In this document: positions 45,994-54,490 of the stretch, piece by piece
Layout: every line of letters begins with the position of its first letter
How positions within the stretch are numbered: position 1 is the stretch's first letter
Source: Aerococcus urinae
GTDB taxonomy: Bacteria > Bacillota > Bacilli > Lactobacillales > Aerococcaceae
DNA length: 64,000 bases
NCBI RefSeq assembly: GCF_001543175.1
Contig: NZ_CP014161.1
Span: 124,001 to 188,000, forward strand
Direction: 5' to 3'
The notes under the pieces: generated by a model
What the model saw: only the letters and a program-made list of their open reading frames with translations
Told to the model about the DNA's origin: nothing
The model's database searches: none
Position numbers and translations under genes: made by a program

Positions 45994-46707
45994 ATGGCTG
46001 AATCTGCTCGGAGTGTTTTCATATCTGGGTCGAGAACGCAAAACCAATTATCCCAAGAAGTACTAGATTCCATTGACGCCATTATTGGACAAGGCATCAA
46101 GATTAACTTAGGAGACTCCAACAAGGGGATCGATAAAGAAGTCGCCGACTTGCTTCGACTCGAAAATTATAAGCATGTTGAAATTTATACTATTAATCAA
46201 AAGCCACGGATTGCTATTGAAAAGGACTGGAAGGTTCGCTATGTTCATCCTGATGACGGTCTTAATGGGCAAGAGCAACAAATGATGAAGGACCGGCAAA
46301 TGGTCAATGACTCCCATTGGGGCTTAGCCATTTTTGATCCTATAAAAAAGAACCGTTTTGGCGCCCTACAGGTTTCATCCGGCACCCTAAGGAACACGAT
46401 CCAAATGCTCCTACAAGGCAAATCAGTGAAGTTTTTTTATGTATTTGAGAATGCCACCCGCTCTCACAATTTAAAGGGTGAGGAAGGACTCAAGCAATTA
46501 GAAGCATTGATTAATAGCTATCAAGGGGAGAGGCTAAGTAGAGAAGAAAAAGACCTAATTCTCTCCTCGCGTGGTGTAAATAAAGACGACCAGCCTGCTA
46601 CAATCAAGCGCAATAAAATTTTTAGCAAATTTACTGATTTATTACAAAGCGAACGTCAACTGACCGCTAGTAAAGATTCTGATTTCCAACAAACGACGCT
46701 TTTTTAG
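45994..46707 (+). CDS. SLOG-superfamily-like Rossmann protein with C-terminal clamp-like motif
   Basis: 237 residues. VFISGSRTQNQLSQEVLDSID then IIGQGIKINLGDSNKGIDKEVADLL fits the SLOG (YspA/DprA-related) nucleotide-binding pattern: G-S/G-R after strand 1 and a G-D-x-x-G-I-D loop. The middle has MVNDSHWGLAIFDPIKKNRFGAL. The last residues QQTTLF end the protein; QTTLF fits the Q-x-x-L-F beta-clamp-binding pentapeptide. AGGAGGT lies eight bases before the ATG. It is 18 bp from the PRTase gene, so the two are one unit. Function unknown; SLOG proteins occur in nucleotide-signalling defence systems. Confidence 0.65.
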   Translation: MAESARSVFISGSRTQNQLSQEVLDSIDAIIGQGIKINLGDSNKGIDKEVADLLRLENYKHVEIYTINQKPRIAIEKDWKVRYVHPDDGLNGQEQQMMKDRQMVNDSHWGLAIFDPIKKNRFGALQVSSGTLRNTIQMLLQGKSVKFFYVFENATRSHNLKGEEGLKQLEALINSYQGERLSREEKDLILSSRGVNKDDQPATIKRNKIFSKFTDLLQSERQLTASKDSDFQQTTLF

Positions 46708-46725
46708 TCTAGAAAGGCTACTATC

Positions 46726-47817
46726 ATGACAGTGAAGCAAGCAGAAAAACTAAAACATATTCATCCTATTGAAGAAATCACCGATTTTGAAGCTTATTAT
46801 CTGGATTGGTATAAGGACAAAGTAAACGAGGATAGAGGCCCAGAGCATACCGCAATTGGAAAGAGCATTTATCAGTTAAAATATGTATATACGCCCCAAA
46901 TGCAGCAGCCCTATAATGATTTACCAGACTGGCTCAAGAAAGCTTATATGAATGAATTATTTAAATTAGCGGGTTTTGTCGGCAAAGGCCTTGGAGAGAT
47001 CGACTTAGCATTTGATTTTCTTATTCCTGCCCCTTCTTTCAATCCACGAACACGCTGGAATCCTAATGGGCAAGTGAAATTCATCTATGATTTAGTCAAT
47101 GTTCTCTCTGAACAATTAGGTCTTCCCTATCACAAAGGCTGTCTCTTTAAAAAGGATAATGTGGCGGCTAAAGATAGTATAGTCAGCAGTGAAAACTTTG
47201 AAGCAAGCTGTATTCGACTTCCCAAAGATTTTCCCAGCTACTCAAAAACCGGCTCAGCCCAACCGATTGGGCTAGTGATTGATGACCTCTTTGAAAGAGG
47301 GGATACGGCTAAGATTTCCCTGGGTCTATTAAAGGCGAAAAATCCGGAAATGCAATTTAAATTCTTATCCTGTACCAAGAATAAATACCACGGCCTAGGG
47401 AAAAAGGTTCAAGTGAAATTTGCTTCTTTCCGAGAGTTTATCGCGAAGAATAACAGTGAATTTATTAAATTAAAAGTTGTTTCCCCTGGAGACTTTTATG
47501 ACAAGACGGTTTGTGTTTTTTCTAATAATGCAGGATACGAGGTATTTAAAGAACAGCTGATAAAACATAATTCAAATTCCTATAATATATCTTCTACAAA
47601 TGATCCGATCTTCAGCATCAAGATCAAGCAAGGCAAGGGTGGATACCTAGACTTTTTTGGTCTCTTAGATACGCCTCAGGAACAAATTCACCAAGATCTT
47701 GATCTTGGCTTTGACCCTAATTTTGGCTATGACTTTGGCCTCTGGGATACACCTCGAGAACCAAGCAATCCAAACTTTGGCCCTGACTCATTCTTTGACG
47801 ATGACCTTCCTTTTTAG
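46726..47817 (+). CDS. Phosphoribosyltransferase-fold (ComF/PRTase-like) protein with SSB-like C-terminal tail
   Basis: 363 residues. AFDFLIPAPSFNPR and FIYDLVNVLSEQLGLPYHKG, followed by LVIDDLFERGDTAKIS (about 183-198), match the ComF-type PRTase fold: the VPVPL strand, then the PRPP loop hhh-DD-hx-x-G-xT, with Arg-Gly-Asp in place of Thr-Thr-Gly. The C-terminal region has two similar stretches, FFGLLDTPQE and DFGLWDTPRE, about 43 residues apart, and ends FFDDDLPF, the same tip as Gram-positive SSB proteins. It follows the SLOG-like gene; the pair is bounded by a terminator. Confidence 0.65.
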   Translation: MTVKQAEKLKHIHPIEEITDFEAYYLDWYKDKVNEDRGPEHTAIGKSIYQLKYVYTPQMQQPYNDLPDWLKKAYMNELFKLAGFVGKGLGEIDLAFDFLIPAPSFNPRTRWNPNGQVKFIYDLVNVLSEQLGLPYHKGCLFKKDNVAAKDSIVSSENFEASCIRLPKDFPSYSKTGSAQPIGLVIDDLFERGDTAKISLGLLKAKNPEMQFKFLSCTKNKYHGLGKKVQVKFASFREFIAKNNSEFIKLKVVSPGDFYDKTVCVFSNNAGYEVFKEQLIKHNSNSYNISSTNDPIFSIKIKQGKGGYLDFFGLLDTPQEQIHQDLDLGFDPNFGYDFGLWDTPREPSNPNFGPDSFFDDDLPF

Positions 47818-47827
47818 TGAAGACCGA

Positions 47828-47860
47828 GAGTTCGCTAGTTCATGATAGCGGGCTTTTTTT
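47828..47860 (+). terminator. Intrinsic terminator after the SLOG/PRTase unit
   Basis: AGTTCGCTA pairs with TAGCGGGCT (two G-U) around TTCATGA, followed by seven T. Confidence 0.75.
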
Positions 47861-47958
47861 AATTGCTGTAAGCTTTGGCGACCTTAGGATATTATTACTA
47901 TAAAAGCACCAGATTTAGTATAATTACATTGAATAAGTAAACTAAGGTGGTGGAAGTC

Positions 47959-48303
47959 GTGAAAGAAGATTCTAATCATTTTCAAAAACGTAGACATTTT
48001 ATCCACTCACTTTGGCAGAAAGATCGGTATTTTTGTTTGGCCGCGATGATTTTAGAAATTGCCTTTGTAGGGATTATGGTAGAATTCCTGGTTAATCCTT
48101 CCTGGTCGATTGCCCTGGTTTTTCTCTTTTTAATTTGGTTGCTTTTAACGGCTTTTGTCAATGGTTCTTTATTAGTGCGGAACCTGCCTAAAGGTCACTA
48201 TTGGTACCGGGTGGGAAGTATTTTAGTTGAAAAATCCATTGAAGCCCTTTTAGTGGGTTTGGTGGCCGCAGGAGCAATTATGATTTTAACCTTGGCTGCC
48301 TAA
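47959..48303 (+). CDS. Small membrane protein, unknown
   Basis: 114 residues with three membrane helices (FCLAAMILEIAFVGIMVEFL; SIALVFLFLIWLLLTAFV; IEALLVGLVAAGAIMILTL). GTG 47959 follows AAGGTGG. No known domain recognised. Confidence 0.6.
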   Translation: MKEDSNHFQKRRHFIHSLWQKDRYFCLAAMILEIAFVGIMVEFLVNPSWSIALVFLFLIWLLLTAFVNGSLLVRNLPKGHYWYRVGSILVEKSIEALLVGLVAAGAIMILTLAA

Positions 48304-48395
48304 GGGAGTGTCTTGAGCGGAAAACTATCAACAGTCCAGTCCCTCTTATATAATGAGAGTAAGTAGACGATACATAGACTTAAAGGAGTGCTTTT

Positions 48396-49253
48396 ATGAC
48401 AACCGTTTATGCCAAAGATTATGATTACCCAGTTGAGAGTGGACGTTATCAGTTAGTTGTTTCCCAGTCTTGTCCCTTTGCGCAAAGAACAGATATCGTG
48501 CGTTCTTTATTAGGCTTGAACGATGTGATTGGAAAATCTCTCACCTCACCCATTAAAACCGATAAGATTTGGGACTTTTCTAACCAAGCAAGGGGTAAAG
48601 ATGCTGTCTTAGATGTGGAATATTTGAGTGAACTCTACCATAATACCAAGTCTGAATATGAAGGGCCCTATTCAGTACCAGCCCTGATTGACTTGACCAG
48701 CAAAAAAGTGGTCAACCAAGAATCCCTCGACATTATCAAAGATTTTTCTACTCGCTTTAAGGATTTAGGGACGAGTCAAGTGGGGGACTTGTATCCCAAA
48801 GACCAACGTCAAGCGATTGACCAATGCTTTGACTGGGTGGGTACTGACTTAATTGGAGCTCCGACTAAAGCCCATAAGGCCAGTGACCAAGCAGACTATG
48901 AGCAATATGCTGACCAATTTTTCGATCGCTTAGCAGAGATTGACCAGGCCTTAGCTGACCACGATTATTTAGTGGGCGACCACTTGACTCTAGCGGATGT
49001 GGTTCTCTACACTCCTTTAGTTCGTTTTGATACCACTTATTACACGGCCTTTCAGGTCAATAAATACCGCCTAAGTGATTTTCCCAATTTATGGAGTCAT
49101 TTACAGAAATTACATCAAATCCCAGCCTTCCAGCAATCGACTAACTTTCAAGCCATCAAGGAAGGCACCTACCTGGGTAAGAATGGGCGCGATTCCTTTG
49201 ATAAAGAAGTCCTCCCCCAAGGGCCAGTTTTGGATATGTGGGAAGTGAAATAA
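48396..49253 (+). CDS. Glutathionyl-hydroquinone reductase-like GST (ECM4/YqjG type)
   Basis: 285 residues. Thioredoxin-fold start with QSCPFAQRTDIVRSLLGL (catalytic Cys as in the CPWA motif of the xi class) and PYSVPALIDL, then a C-terminal helical GST domain with LVGDHLTLADVVLYTPLVRFD. Family members reduce glutathionyl-hydroquinones; in a Gram-positive the thiol donor could differ. AAAGGAG before ATG; monocistronic with terminator. Confidence 0.87.
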   Translation: MTTVYAKDYDYPVESGRYQLVVSQSCPFAQRTDIVRSLLGLNDVIGKSLTSPIKTDKIWDFSNQARGKDAVLDVEYLSELYHNTKSEYEGPYSVPALIDLTSKKVVNQESLDIIKDFSTRFKDLGTSQVGDLYPKDQRQAIDQCFDWVGTDLIGAPTKAHKASDQADYEQYADQFFDRLAEIDQALADHDYLVGDHLTLADVVLYTPLVRFDTTYYTAFQVNKYRLSDFPNLWSHLQKLHQIPAFQQSTNFQAIKEGTYLGKNGRDSFDKEVLPQGPVLDMWEVK

Positions 49254-49267
49254 GGCATTATAATAAG

Positions 49268-49318
49268 AAAAATAGCGCATCTCGCCTTCATTAAAAGCGT
49301 AGATGCGCTATTTTTATT
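49268..49318. terminator. Bidirectional intrinsic terminator
   Basis: AAAAATAGCGCATCT and AGATGCGCTATTTTT form a perfect stem between convergent genes. Confidence 0.9.
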
Positions 49319-49319
49319 T

Positions 49320-50669
49320 TTAAGTGGTCGTTTTACTGATCTTTTGACCTATTAAGCAAAGGACAATGGTTATCGTGGCTGGCAGAAGCCAGGCAAAACC
49401 GAGGTCGAAGAAGGGTAGGTAATGACTGGCCCATTGGGTTAGAGTGCTTCCTAGGGCGCTTTGGCTAATAAAATCAGGCGAAGCCTTGATAAAGTCTAAG
49501 CAGGCTGGGATGAAGGTCACCGCCATAGTAACTTGGTAGAGAGCGGGACTTTGCCAGCTCTGAGGTAAGAGACTAAGTAAGATTAAAACACAGGCTAAAG
49601 GATAAAGTAACATCAATACTGGCAGGGATAAGGATAGAATGGCATCAAAGCCGATATTGGCTACCAGAAAAGCTAAAAGGCAGGCGATAATGGTCCAGTG
49701 CTTTTGCTTGAGATTAAAAAAGTGAAAGGTAGCAAAAGTTTCTGCTAGGGCCACGACTAAACCGATGGCGGTCTTTAAACAAGCTACGGTGATCATCACT
49801 GCTAAGAGGACCTGTCCCGCTAAACCAAAATAGTGACGGGTAATCAGTGACAAAGCCTGGCCGCCGTTTACGGATAAGGGGATAAACTGTAAGCTGTGGG
49901 TTCCTAGTAAGGCTAGGGCAATATAGATGAAAGCCATCAAGAGAATGCTTAGGCTGCCAGAGGTCATCACTTCTCGGGAGATTTGCCGAGGTTGTTGGAT
50001 GCCAAAGTCACGGATGGATTGAATAATAATAATCCCAAAGGCTAGCCCGGCTAAACTATCCATGGTGTTATAACCTTCTAATAAACCCATGGCTAAAGGG
50101 GCCATCTGGTAGGCTGGGGTAGGATAGAGCACCTGGCGAAAGCTGCCGGTGTCAAAGAGGGCTCGGACTAAGATGACACCCAGTAGGATTAGAAAGGCTG
50201 GGGTTAAGTATTTACCCACCCATTCAATGATCTTAGAGGGGCGTAAACTAAAGCATAGGACCAAAAGGAAGAAGAGCGCCGAATATAAGAATAGGGCGGG
50301 AGTTTCTAGATGGTCCGGGACAAAATCAGTGATACCGACCTCGTAGGAAACGGTGGCTAAACGCGGTGTGGCAAAGAGTGGCCCGATAGTGAGATAGAGG
50401 GCAATGGTAAAGAAATAGGCGAAGGGGCGGTTGACCTTATTGGCGATTTGGAAGACGGATTCGGTTTCTGAAAAGCCCATAGCCGCAATGGCGAGTAAGG
50501 GTAAGCCGACCGCCGTAATGTTAAAACCGGTCACAGCCAGTCCCACATTGCCGGCTGCTTGTTGACCTAAAGAGACGGGGAAGATGATATTCCCTGCCCC
50601 AAAGAAAAGACCAAAGAGCATGAGAGCGATGATCAGCCGCTCTTTCCAATTTAAAGCAATTTTAGACAT
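49320..50669 (-). CDS. Branched-chain amino acid:cation symporter, second BrnQ paralogue
   Basis: 449 residues, about 12 helices. LMLFGLFFGAGNIIFPVSLG and GPLFATPRLATVSYEVG are BrnQ landmarks, as is EGYNTMDSLAGLAFGIII. ATG 50669 has GAGGAATTATCT upstream; the open frame extends further but upstream residues do not resemble the family. Clearly diverged from the copy at 33600, so not a recent duplication. Confidence 0.91.
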   Translation of the reverse strand: MSKIALNWKERLIIALMLFGLFFGAGNIIFPVSLGQQAAGNVGLAVTGFNITAVGLPLLAIAAMGFSETESVFQIANKVNRPFAYFFTIALYLTIGPLFATPRLATVSYEVGITDFVPDHLETPALFLYSALFFLLVLCFSLRPSKIIEWVGKYLTPAFLILLGVILVRALFDTGSFRQVLYPTPAYQMAPLAMGLLEGYNTMDSLAGLAFGIIIIQSIRDFGIQQPRQISREVMTSGSLSILLMAFIYIALALLGTHSLQFIPLSVNGGQALSLITRHYFGLAGQVLLAVMITVACLKTAIGLVVALAETFATFHFFNLKQKHWTIIACLLAFLVANIGFDAILSLSLPVLMLLYPLACVLILLSLLPQSWQSPALYQVTMAVTFIPACLDFIKASPDFISQSALGSTLTQWASHYLPFFDLGFAWLLPATITIVLCLIGQKISKTTT

Positions 50670-50920
50670 AGATAATTCCTCGTTTCTAACATTGAGGATT
50701 ATAGCATTAAAGCTGCTTGGCTGAACAGTGAGAAAGCATAAAAATCGTGAGATAATTGCTGTGCTGCACGTGAGGATCCGTAATAGTGGTGTTTGTGTAA
50801 ATTGGGCTATTCTCAATTTTTGTTTGATACCTTAAATTAGGAATTGGTTTTGGAAGAAGTTATTATAGCCAAAGCCTAATTTTCATAGTACTATTATTAA
50901 AAAGTGAAAGAGGCGATTTT

Positions 50921-51916
50921 ATGACTAAAATTATCGTTTATGCTGTGACTGCTGAAGAGAAACCTTTGGTAGAAGCCTGGGCCAGTCGTCATCAAGTTGA
51001 GGTGAAACTGGTAACAGAAGAGTTGACAGTGGATACGGTGGACTTGGCGGCAGGTTTTGACGGAGTGTCGACATCCCAAGTGCCTCGGATTGAAGAACCG
51101 ATTTTTTCGCGTTTACATGACTTAGGCATTAAACAAATCGCCCAACGCTCAGCCGGTGTGGATATGTATGACTTAGACCAAGCCAAGGAAAATGGCATTA
51201 TTATTACCAATGTGCCTACCTATTCCCCTGTTTCTATTGCCGAATACACCTTGGGAACAATTATTTACTTAAACCGGCGTTTGAATAATATTCTGCCACG
51301 GACCAAGGCCCACAATTTCTCGCGGTCTCCTGAGGTGCGCGGTCGGGTCTTAAAAGACTTAACCTTAGCTGTCATTGGGGCCGGTCATATTGGTCAAGAA
51401 TTAGCTCGCATTTATGCTGGCCTTGGGGGTAAGGTTGTTGCTTATGATATTGCTCCTGACCCAGCGGCCGAAAAATACTTAAGCTTTGTCGATTCGGTGG
51501 AAGACGCGGTAGCTCAAGCCGATATTGTCAGCCTCCATATGCCCTTAACCAAGGATAATTACCATATGTTTGATGCTGACTTATTGGCCCAATGTAAGGA
51601 AGGAACTATTCTGGTTAATAATGGTCGGGGAGCTTTAGTAGATACCGATGCCTTGCTAGCAGCTATTGATTCCGGTCACATTGCTTCAGCCGCTTTGGAT
51701 ACCTATGAAGCGGAAGGCCCTTATGTCTTCAAAGATTGGAGCGACAAAACTGTTGAGGATGAACGGCTAAAGACGCTGATTAACCATTCTAAGGTTCTCT
51801 ACACCCCTCACTTGGCCTACTACACGGATGATGCCATTAAGGCCTTGGTCGATGGTGGCTTAGACAGTACCCTGGAAGTGATAGAAACGGGTGACGCTAA
51901 GAATCGGGTTAACTAA
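50921..51916 (+). CDS. D-lactate dehydrogenase (D-2-hydroxyacid dehydrogenase)
   Basis: 331 residues. NAD site VIGAGHIGQELARIYAGLG; catalytic Arg in NNGRGALVDTDALL, Glu in LDTYEAEGPY, His in LYTPHLAYYT. AQRSAGVDMYDLDQAKENGI and TNVPTYSPVSIAEYTLG are typical of the LdhA/HicDH group in lactic acid bacteria. Reduces pyruvate to D-lactate. AAAGAGG before ATG. Confidence 0.92.
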   Translation: MTKIIVYAVTAEEKPLVEAWASRHQVEVKLVTEELTVDTVDLAAGFDGVSTSQVPRIEEPIFSRLHDLGIKQIAQRSAGVDMYDLDQAKENGIIITNVPTYSPVSIAEYTLGTIIYLNRRLNNILPRTKAHNFSRSPEVRGRVLKDLTLAVIGAGHIGQELARIYAGLGGKVVAYDIAPDPAAEKYLSFVDSVEDAVAQADIVSLHMPLTKDNYHMFDADLLAQCKEGTILVNNGRGALVDTDALLAAIDSGHIASAALDTYEAEGPYVFKDWSDKTVEDERLKTLINHSKVLYTPHLAYYTDDAIKALVDGGLDSTLEVIETGDAKNRVN

Positions 51917-51965
51917 TCCTTGTCAATAACTCACAAATCAATAACTCACAAAATCTAGCTACACT

Positions 51966-52002
51966 AACCTCTGCAGGTGAAGACTGACTTGCAGGGGTTT
52001 TT
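51966..52002 (+). terminator. Intrinsic terminator after D-LDH
   Basis: AACCTCTGCAG and CTTGCAGGGGTT form the stem, followed by a T-run. Confidence 0.8.
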
Positions 52003-52071
52003 CTTTACTTACTAGTCGCTTTCATTTTAGTATAATGATGATAAGCACCTTAAGGAAAGGAGGTCAAAATT

Positions 52072-53379
52072 ATGCGCTTACTGGGTCAAGAATTCCCTAA
52101 AAAAATCTATGAACGCGGCTATCGCTATTATGCTGATGACCGGGTAGAAGATAACTATGTCAAGGATCAAACCTATCATTTTTGGGTTAGGGGTAGTGAA
52201 AAGTATCAAGTTCAATTGAACCTAGACCCAAAAGAAGAAGTGTCAAAGATGACCTGTGACTGCCCCTATGCGGATAGTGGTAAAGCCTGCAAACACATGG
52301 CGGCAGCGGCTTTGTATTATCAATTCGGACCCTATAGTGAATATGCCATGAGTCATCACTTCCCTGAATTGGACCGCTTGCTTTCCCAATTGCCTAGATT
52401 AAGCTTGCTCCACTACTTTAAGCAAGTCCTTCTTAACCATCCTCAACTTGTTCATGATGTTTATGATAGCCTCTTAGCAAGAGAAGATGAAGTTGCCGAT
52501 GACGAGTTAAATGTTATTCTTGATTTATTTGATGAGGTCGATGACATTTACTATAAACATAGTCAGGCTGGCAAAATCCCTATTTTTAAAGGCTTTGCTT
52601 TAATTGAAGACTTGACAAAGTATTTGAACAACAACCTTAATGACATCCTCCACCATGGTCAGACCCTTATTGCTCTGATGCTATTAAACCATGTCATTGA
52701 AATGGTCGACCAGGTTGAATTTGAAGAGGAATTTGGGCAAGCCGCGATTGTGATCAACCTCTGCGACCAGGCTTATGGATCAATTGTGGATTATCTCAGC
52801 CAGGAAGAGCGCGAAGAAGGGCTAGCCATGCTACTGGCTCTATTAAACAACCATCATAGTTTCTGGATTGACCTCCTCCTTCCCCAAGTAATTGGCCGTC
52901 ATTTTGACCGTTTCCAAGAGCGTCAACGGCTATTGAGAGCTTGTTTGTATCGTATGGAGACCTTGCAAGAGCAGTTTCCCGACCAAGACTTAGAATGGTA
53001 TTTTGAAGCTCTGTTTAAACTCTATCAAGAATTAGAGCCTAGTGAGAAAGTGGTCGACTTTGCTAGCCGACATATAGATTACCTAGCTAGTGTCGATTAT
53101 TTGCGCCGTTTTGCCCTTAGCTATAGAGAGGATGGCGGTCAAATCGCTGATAAGTCAGAGAAATATCCTGTCCAAATCTTAACTGGCTACCTCAAACAAG
53201 CTCTTGTTGATCTGGAAACCGCCAAGAATCGTTCACAATATCAAAGGATTGCGACTTTCCTTAAGAATATGGATGCGATCGATGGAGGCCAATTTGTTCG
53301 TCACTGCTTCATTAGTCAGTTGGAGGCTCATTATCCTGATCGCCATGCGTTATTGGAAGAGTTTGAAAGGTCTTGGTGA
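52072..53379 (+). CDS. SWIM zinc-finger protein
   Basis: 435 residues. The SWIM motif MTCDCPYADSGKACKHMAAAALYYQ (C-x-C-xn-C-x-H) lies at about residues 61-85. The remainder is helical, with acidic stretches and no helicase motif, so it is a stand-alone SWIM protein rather than an SNF2 ATPase. Such domains bind nucleic acid or protein. AAAGGAGG before ATG. In many Firmicutes a SWIM protein sits near an SNF2 helicase; none is here. Confidence 0.85.
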   Translation: MRLLGQEFPKKIYERGYRYYADDRVEDNYVKDQTYHFWVRGSEKYQVQLNLDPKEEVSKMTCDCPYADSGKACKHMAAAALYYQFGPYSEYAMSHHFPELDRLLSQLPRLSLLHYFKQVLLNHPQLVHDVYDSLLAREDEVADDELNVILDLFDEVDDIYYKHSQAGKIPIFKGFALIEDLTKYLNNNLNDILHHGQTLIALMLLNHVIEMVDQVEFEEEFGQAAIVINLCDQAYGSIVDYLSQEEREEGLAMLLALLNNHHSFWIDLLLPQVIGRHFDRFQERQRLLRACLYRMETLQEQFPDQDLEWYFEALFKLYQELEPSEKVVDFASRHIDYLASVDYLRRFALSYREDGGQIADKSEKYPVQILTGYLKQALVDLETAKNRSQYQRIATFLKNMDAIDGGQFVRHCFISQLEAHYPDRHALLEEFERSW

Positions 53380-53506
53380 TGAGTGCCTTTCTTATGATGG
53401 CTAGTGGAGGCTAGAGCTTCTTTAGCGATCCTTAGTAATAGGGCATCACGCTGCTTTATGATAAACTGAAAGAACTGAAAGAAAAACTAAAGGAGCCGAG
53501 TAATTA

Positions 53507-54352
53507 ATGAAATTTATCTCATGGAATATTGATTCTTTAAATGCCGCCTTAACTAGCGATTCCAATCGGGCCCAATTGTCACGCCAAGTTTTGGAGACCA
53601 TTGACCAATATGATCCGGACGTTATTGCTATTCAAGAAACCAAACTATCCGCCAAGGGACCTACTAAAAAACACCAAGAAGCCTTGGCAGAGTGGTTTCC
53701 TGACTATAATAATGCCTGGGTCAGTTCCGTCGAACCCGCCCGTAAATCCTATGCCGGAAACATGGTTCTCTACAAAAACCACTTGGAACCAAGTATTTCT
53801 TACCCTAAGATAGGTGCTCCGGATACTATGGATTCTGAGGGACGGATTATTACCCTTGATTTTGGACCCTTTTACTTTACCCAAGTGTATACCCCTAATG
53901 CGGGCAATGGCTTGAAACGTTTAGAAGAACGCCAAGTTTGGGATGAAAAATATGCCCAATACTTGAGTCAACTGGACCAAGAAAAGCCCCTTATTGCTAC
54001 GGGGGACTTTAATGTGGCGCATAAAGAAATCGACTTGGCTCATCCGGAAAATAATCATAAATCAGCCGGTTTTACTGATGAAGAACGGTCTGGTTTTACC
54101 AAGCTATTAGCCCATGGTTTTACTGATACTTTCCGTCACATTCATGGCGATGTAGAAGGTGTCTATAGCTGGTGGGCACAAAGGGTTAAAACCAGCAAAA
54201 TCAATAACTCAGGCTGGCGGATTGATTACTTCCTGGTCAGTGATCGTATTGCTGATGCTGTTGAAAAGTCGGAAATGATTGATTCCGGCACCCGCCAAGA
54301 CCACACCCCAATTTATTTAGAGATTTCTGATGAAATTAGAGCAGGGGACTAG
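53507..54352 (+). CDS. exoA: Exodeoxyribonuclease III / AP endonuclease
   Basis: 281 residues of the Xth/ExoA family: FISWNIDSLNAAL, IAIQETKLSAKGP (metal Glu), YTPNAGNGLKR, TGDFNVAHKEIDLAHP (catalytic Asp, Asn), and WRIDYFLVSD plus TRQDHTPIYLEI (Asp-His) at the end. Acts on abasic sites. AAGGAGCC upstream. It immediately precedes the mini-CRISPR and cas operon on the same strand. Confidence 0.95.
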   Translation: MKFISWNIDSLNAALTSDSNRAQLSRQVLETIDQYDPDVIAIQETKLSAKGPTKKHQEALAEWFPDYNNAWVSSVEPARKSYAGNMVLYKNHLEPSISYPKIGAPDTMDSEGRIITLDFGPFYFTQVYTPNAGNGLKRLEERQVWDEKYAQYLSQLDQEKPLIATGDFNVAHKEIDLAHPENNHKSAGFTDEERSGFTKLLAHGFTDTFRHIHGDVEGVYSWWAQRVKTSKINNSGWRIDYFLVSDRIADAVEKSEMIDSGTRQDHTPIYLEISDEIRAGD

Positions 54353-54371
54353 CTTGTGGTATTTCTAGTAA

Positions 54372-54390
54372 ACTAACAGCATATTAGTTA
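54372..54390. other. Short inverted repeat before the mini-CRISPR
   Basis: AACTAA and TTAGTT, seven bases apart. No T-run follows, so it is not a terminator for exoA; it may lie in the promoter region of the mini-CRISPR RNA. No convincing -35/-10 pair was found there. Confidence 0.3.
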
Positions 54391-54401
54391 GGGTCTAGAT
54401 T

Positions 54402-54490
54402 AATTTTCCCGCACCTGCGGGGGTGATCCTATTGTCATTTTGATAAGATGGAGCGCATATATTATTTCCCGCATTCGCGGGGGAACTTCC
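54402..54490 (+). ncRNA. Mini-CRISPR / CreR-like guide RNA upstream of cas3
   Basis: Two degenerate copies of the array repeat, 54402-54429 (AATTTTCCCGCACCTGCG then GGGGTGATCC) and about 54462-54490 (TTATTTCCCGCATTCGCG then GGGGAACTTCC), flank one 32-nt spacer at 54430-54461. Both keep the CCCGCA-GCGGG hairpin core that Cas6e needs. The 3' end of the second repeat is part of an intrinsic terminator. Spacer nt 1-16 match 14 of 16 bases of 54586-54571 on the minus strand, next to AA. This is at the cas3 promoter -10, suggesting a Cascade-loaded autorepressor RNA. Confidence 0.8.

Noticed and set aside
45994-47817. SLOG/PRTase genes as a prophage or integrative-element remnant
   Set aside because: No integrase, att-like direct repeats, structural genes or tRNA junction seen around them.
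54372-54390. AACTAA/TTAGTT inverted repeat as the exoA terminator
   Set aside because: Only six AT-rich pairs and no following T-run.
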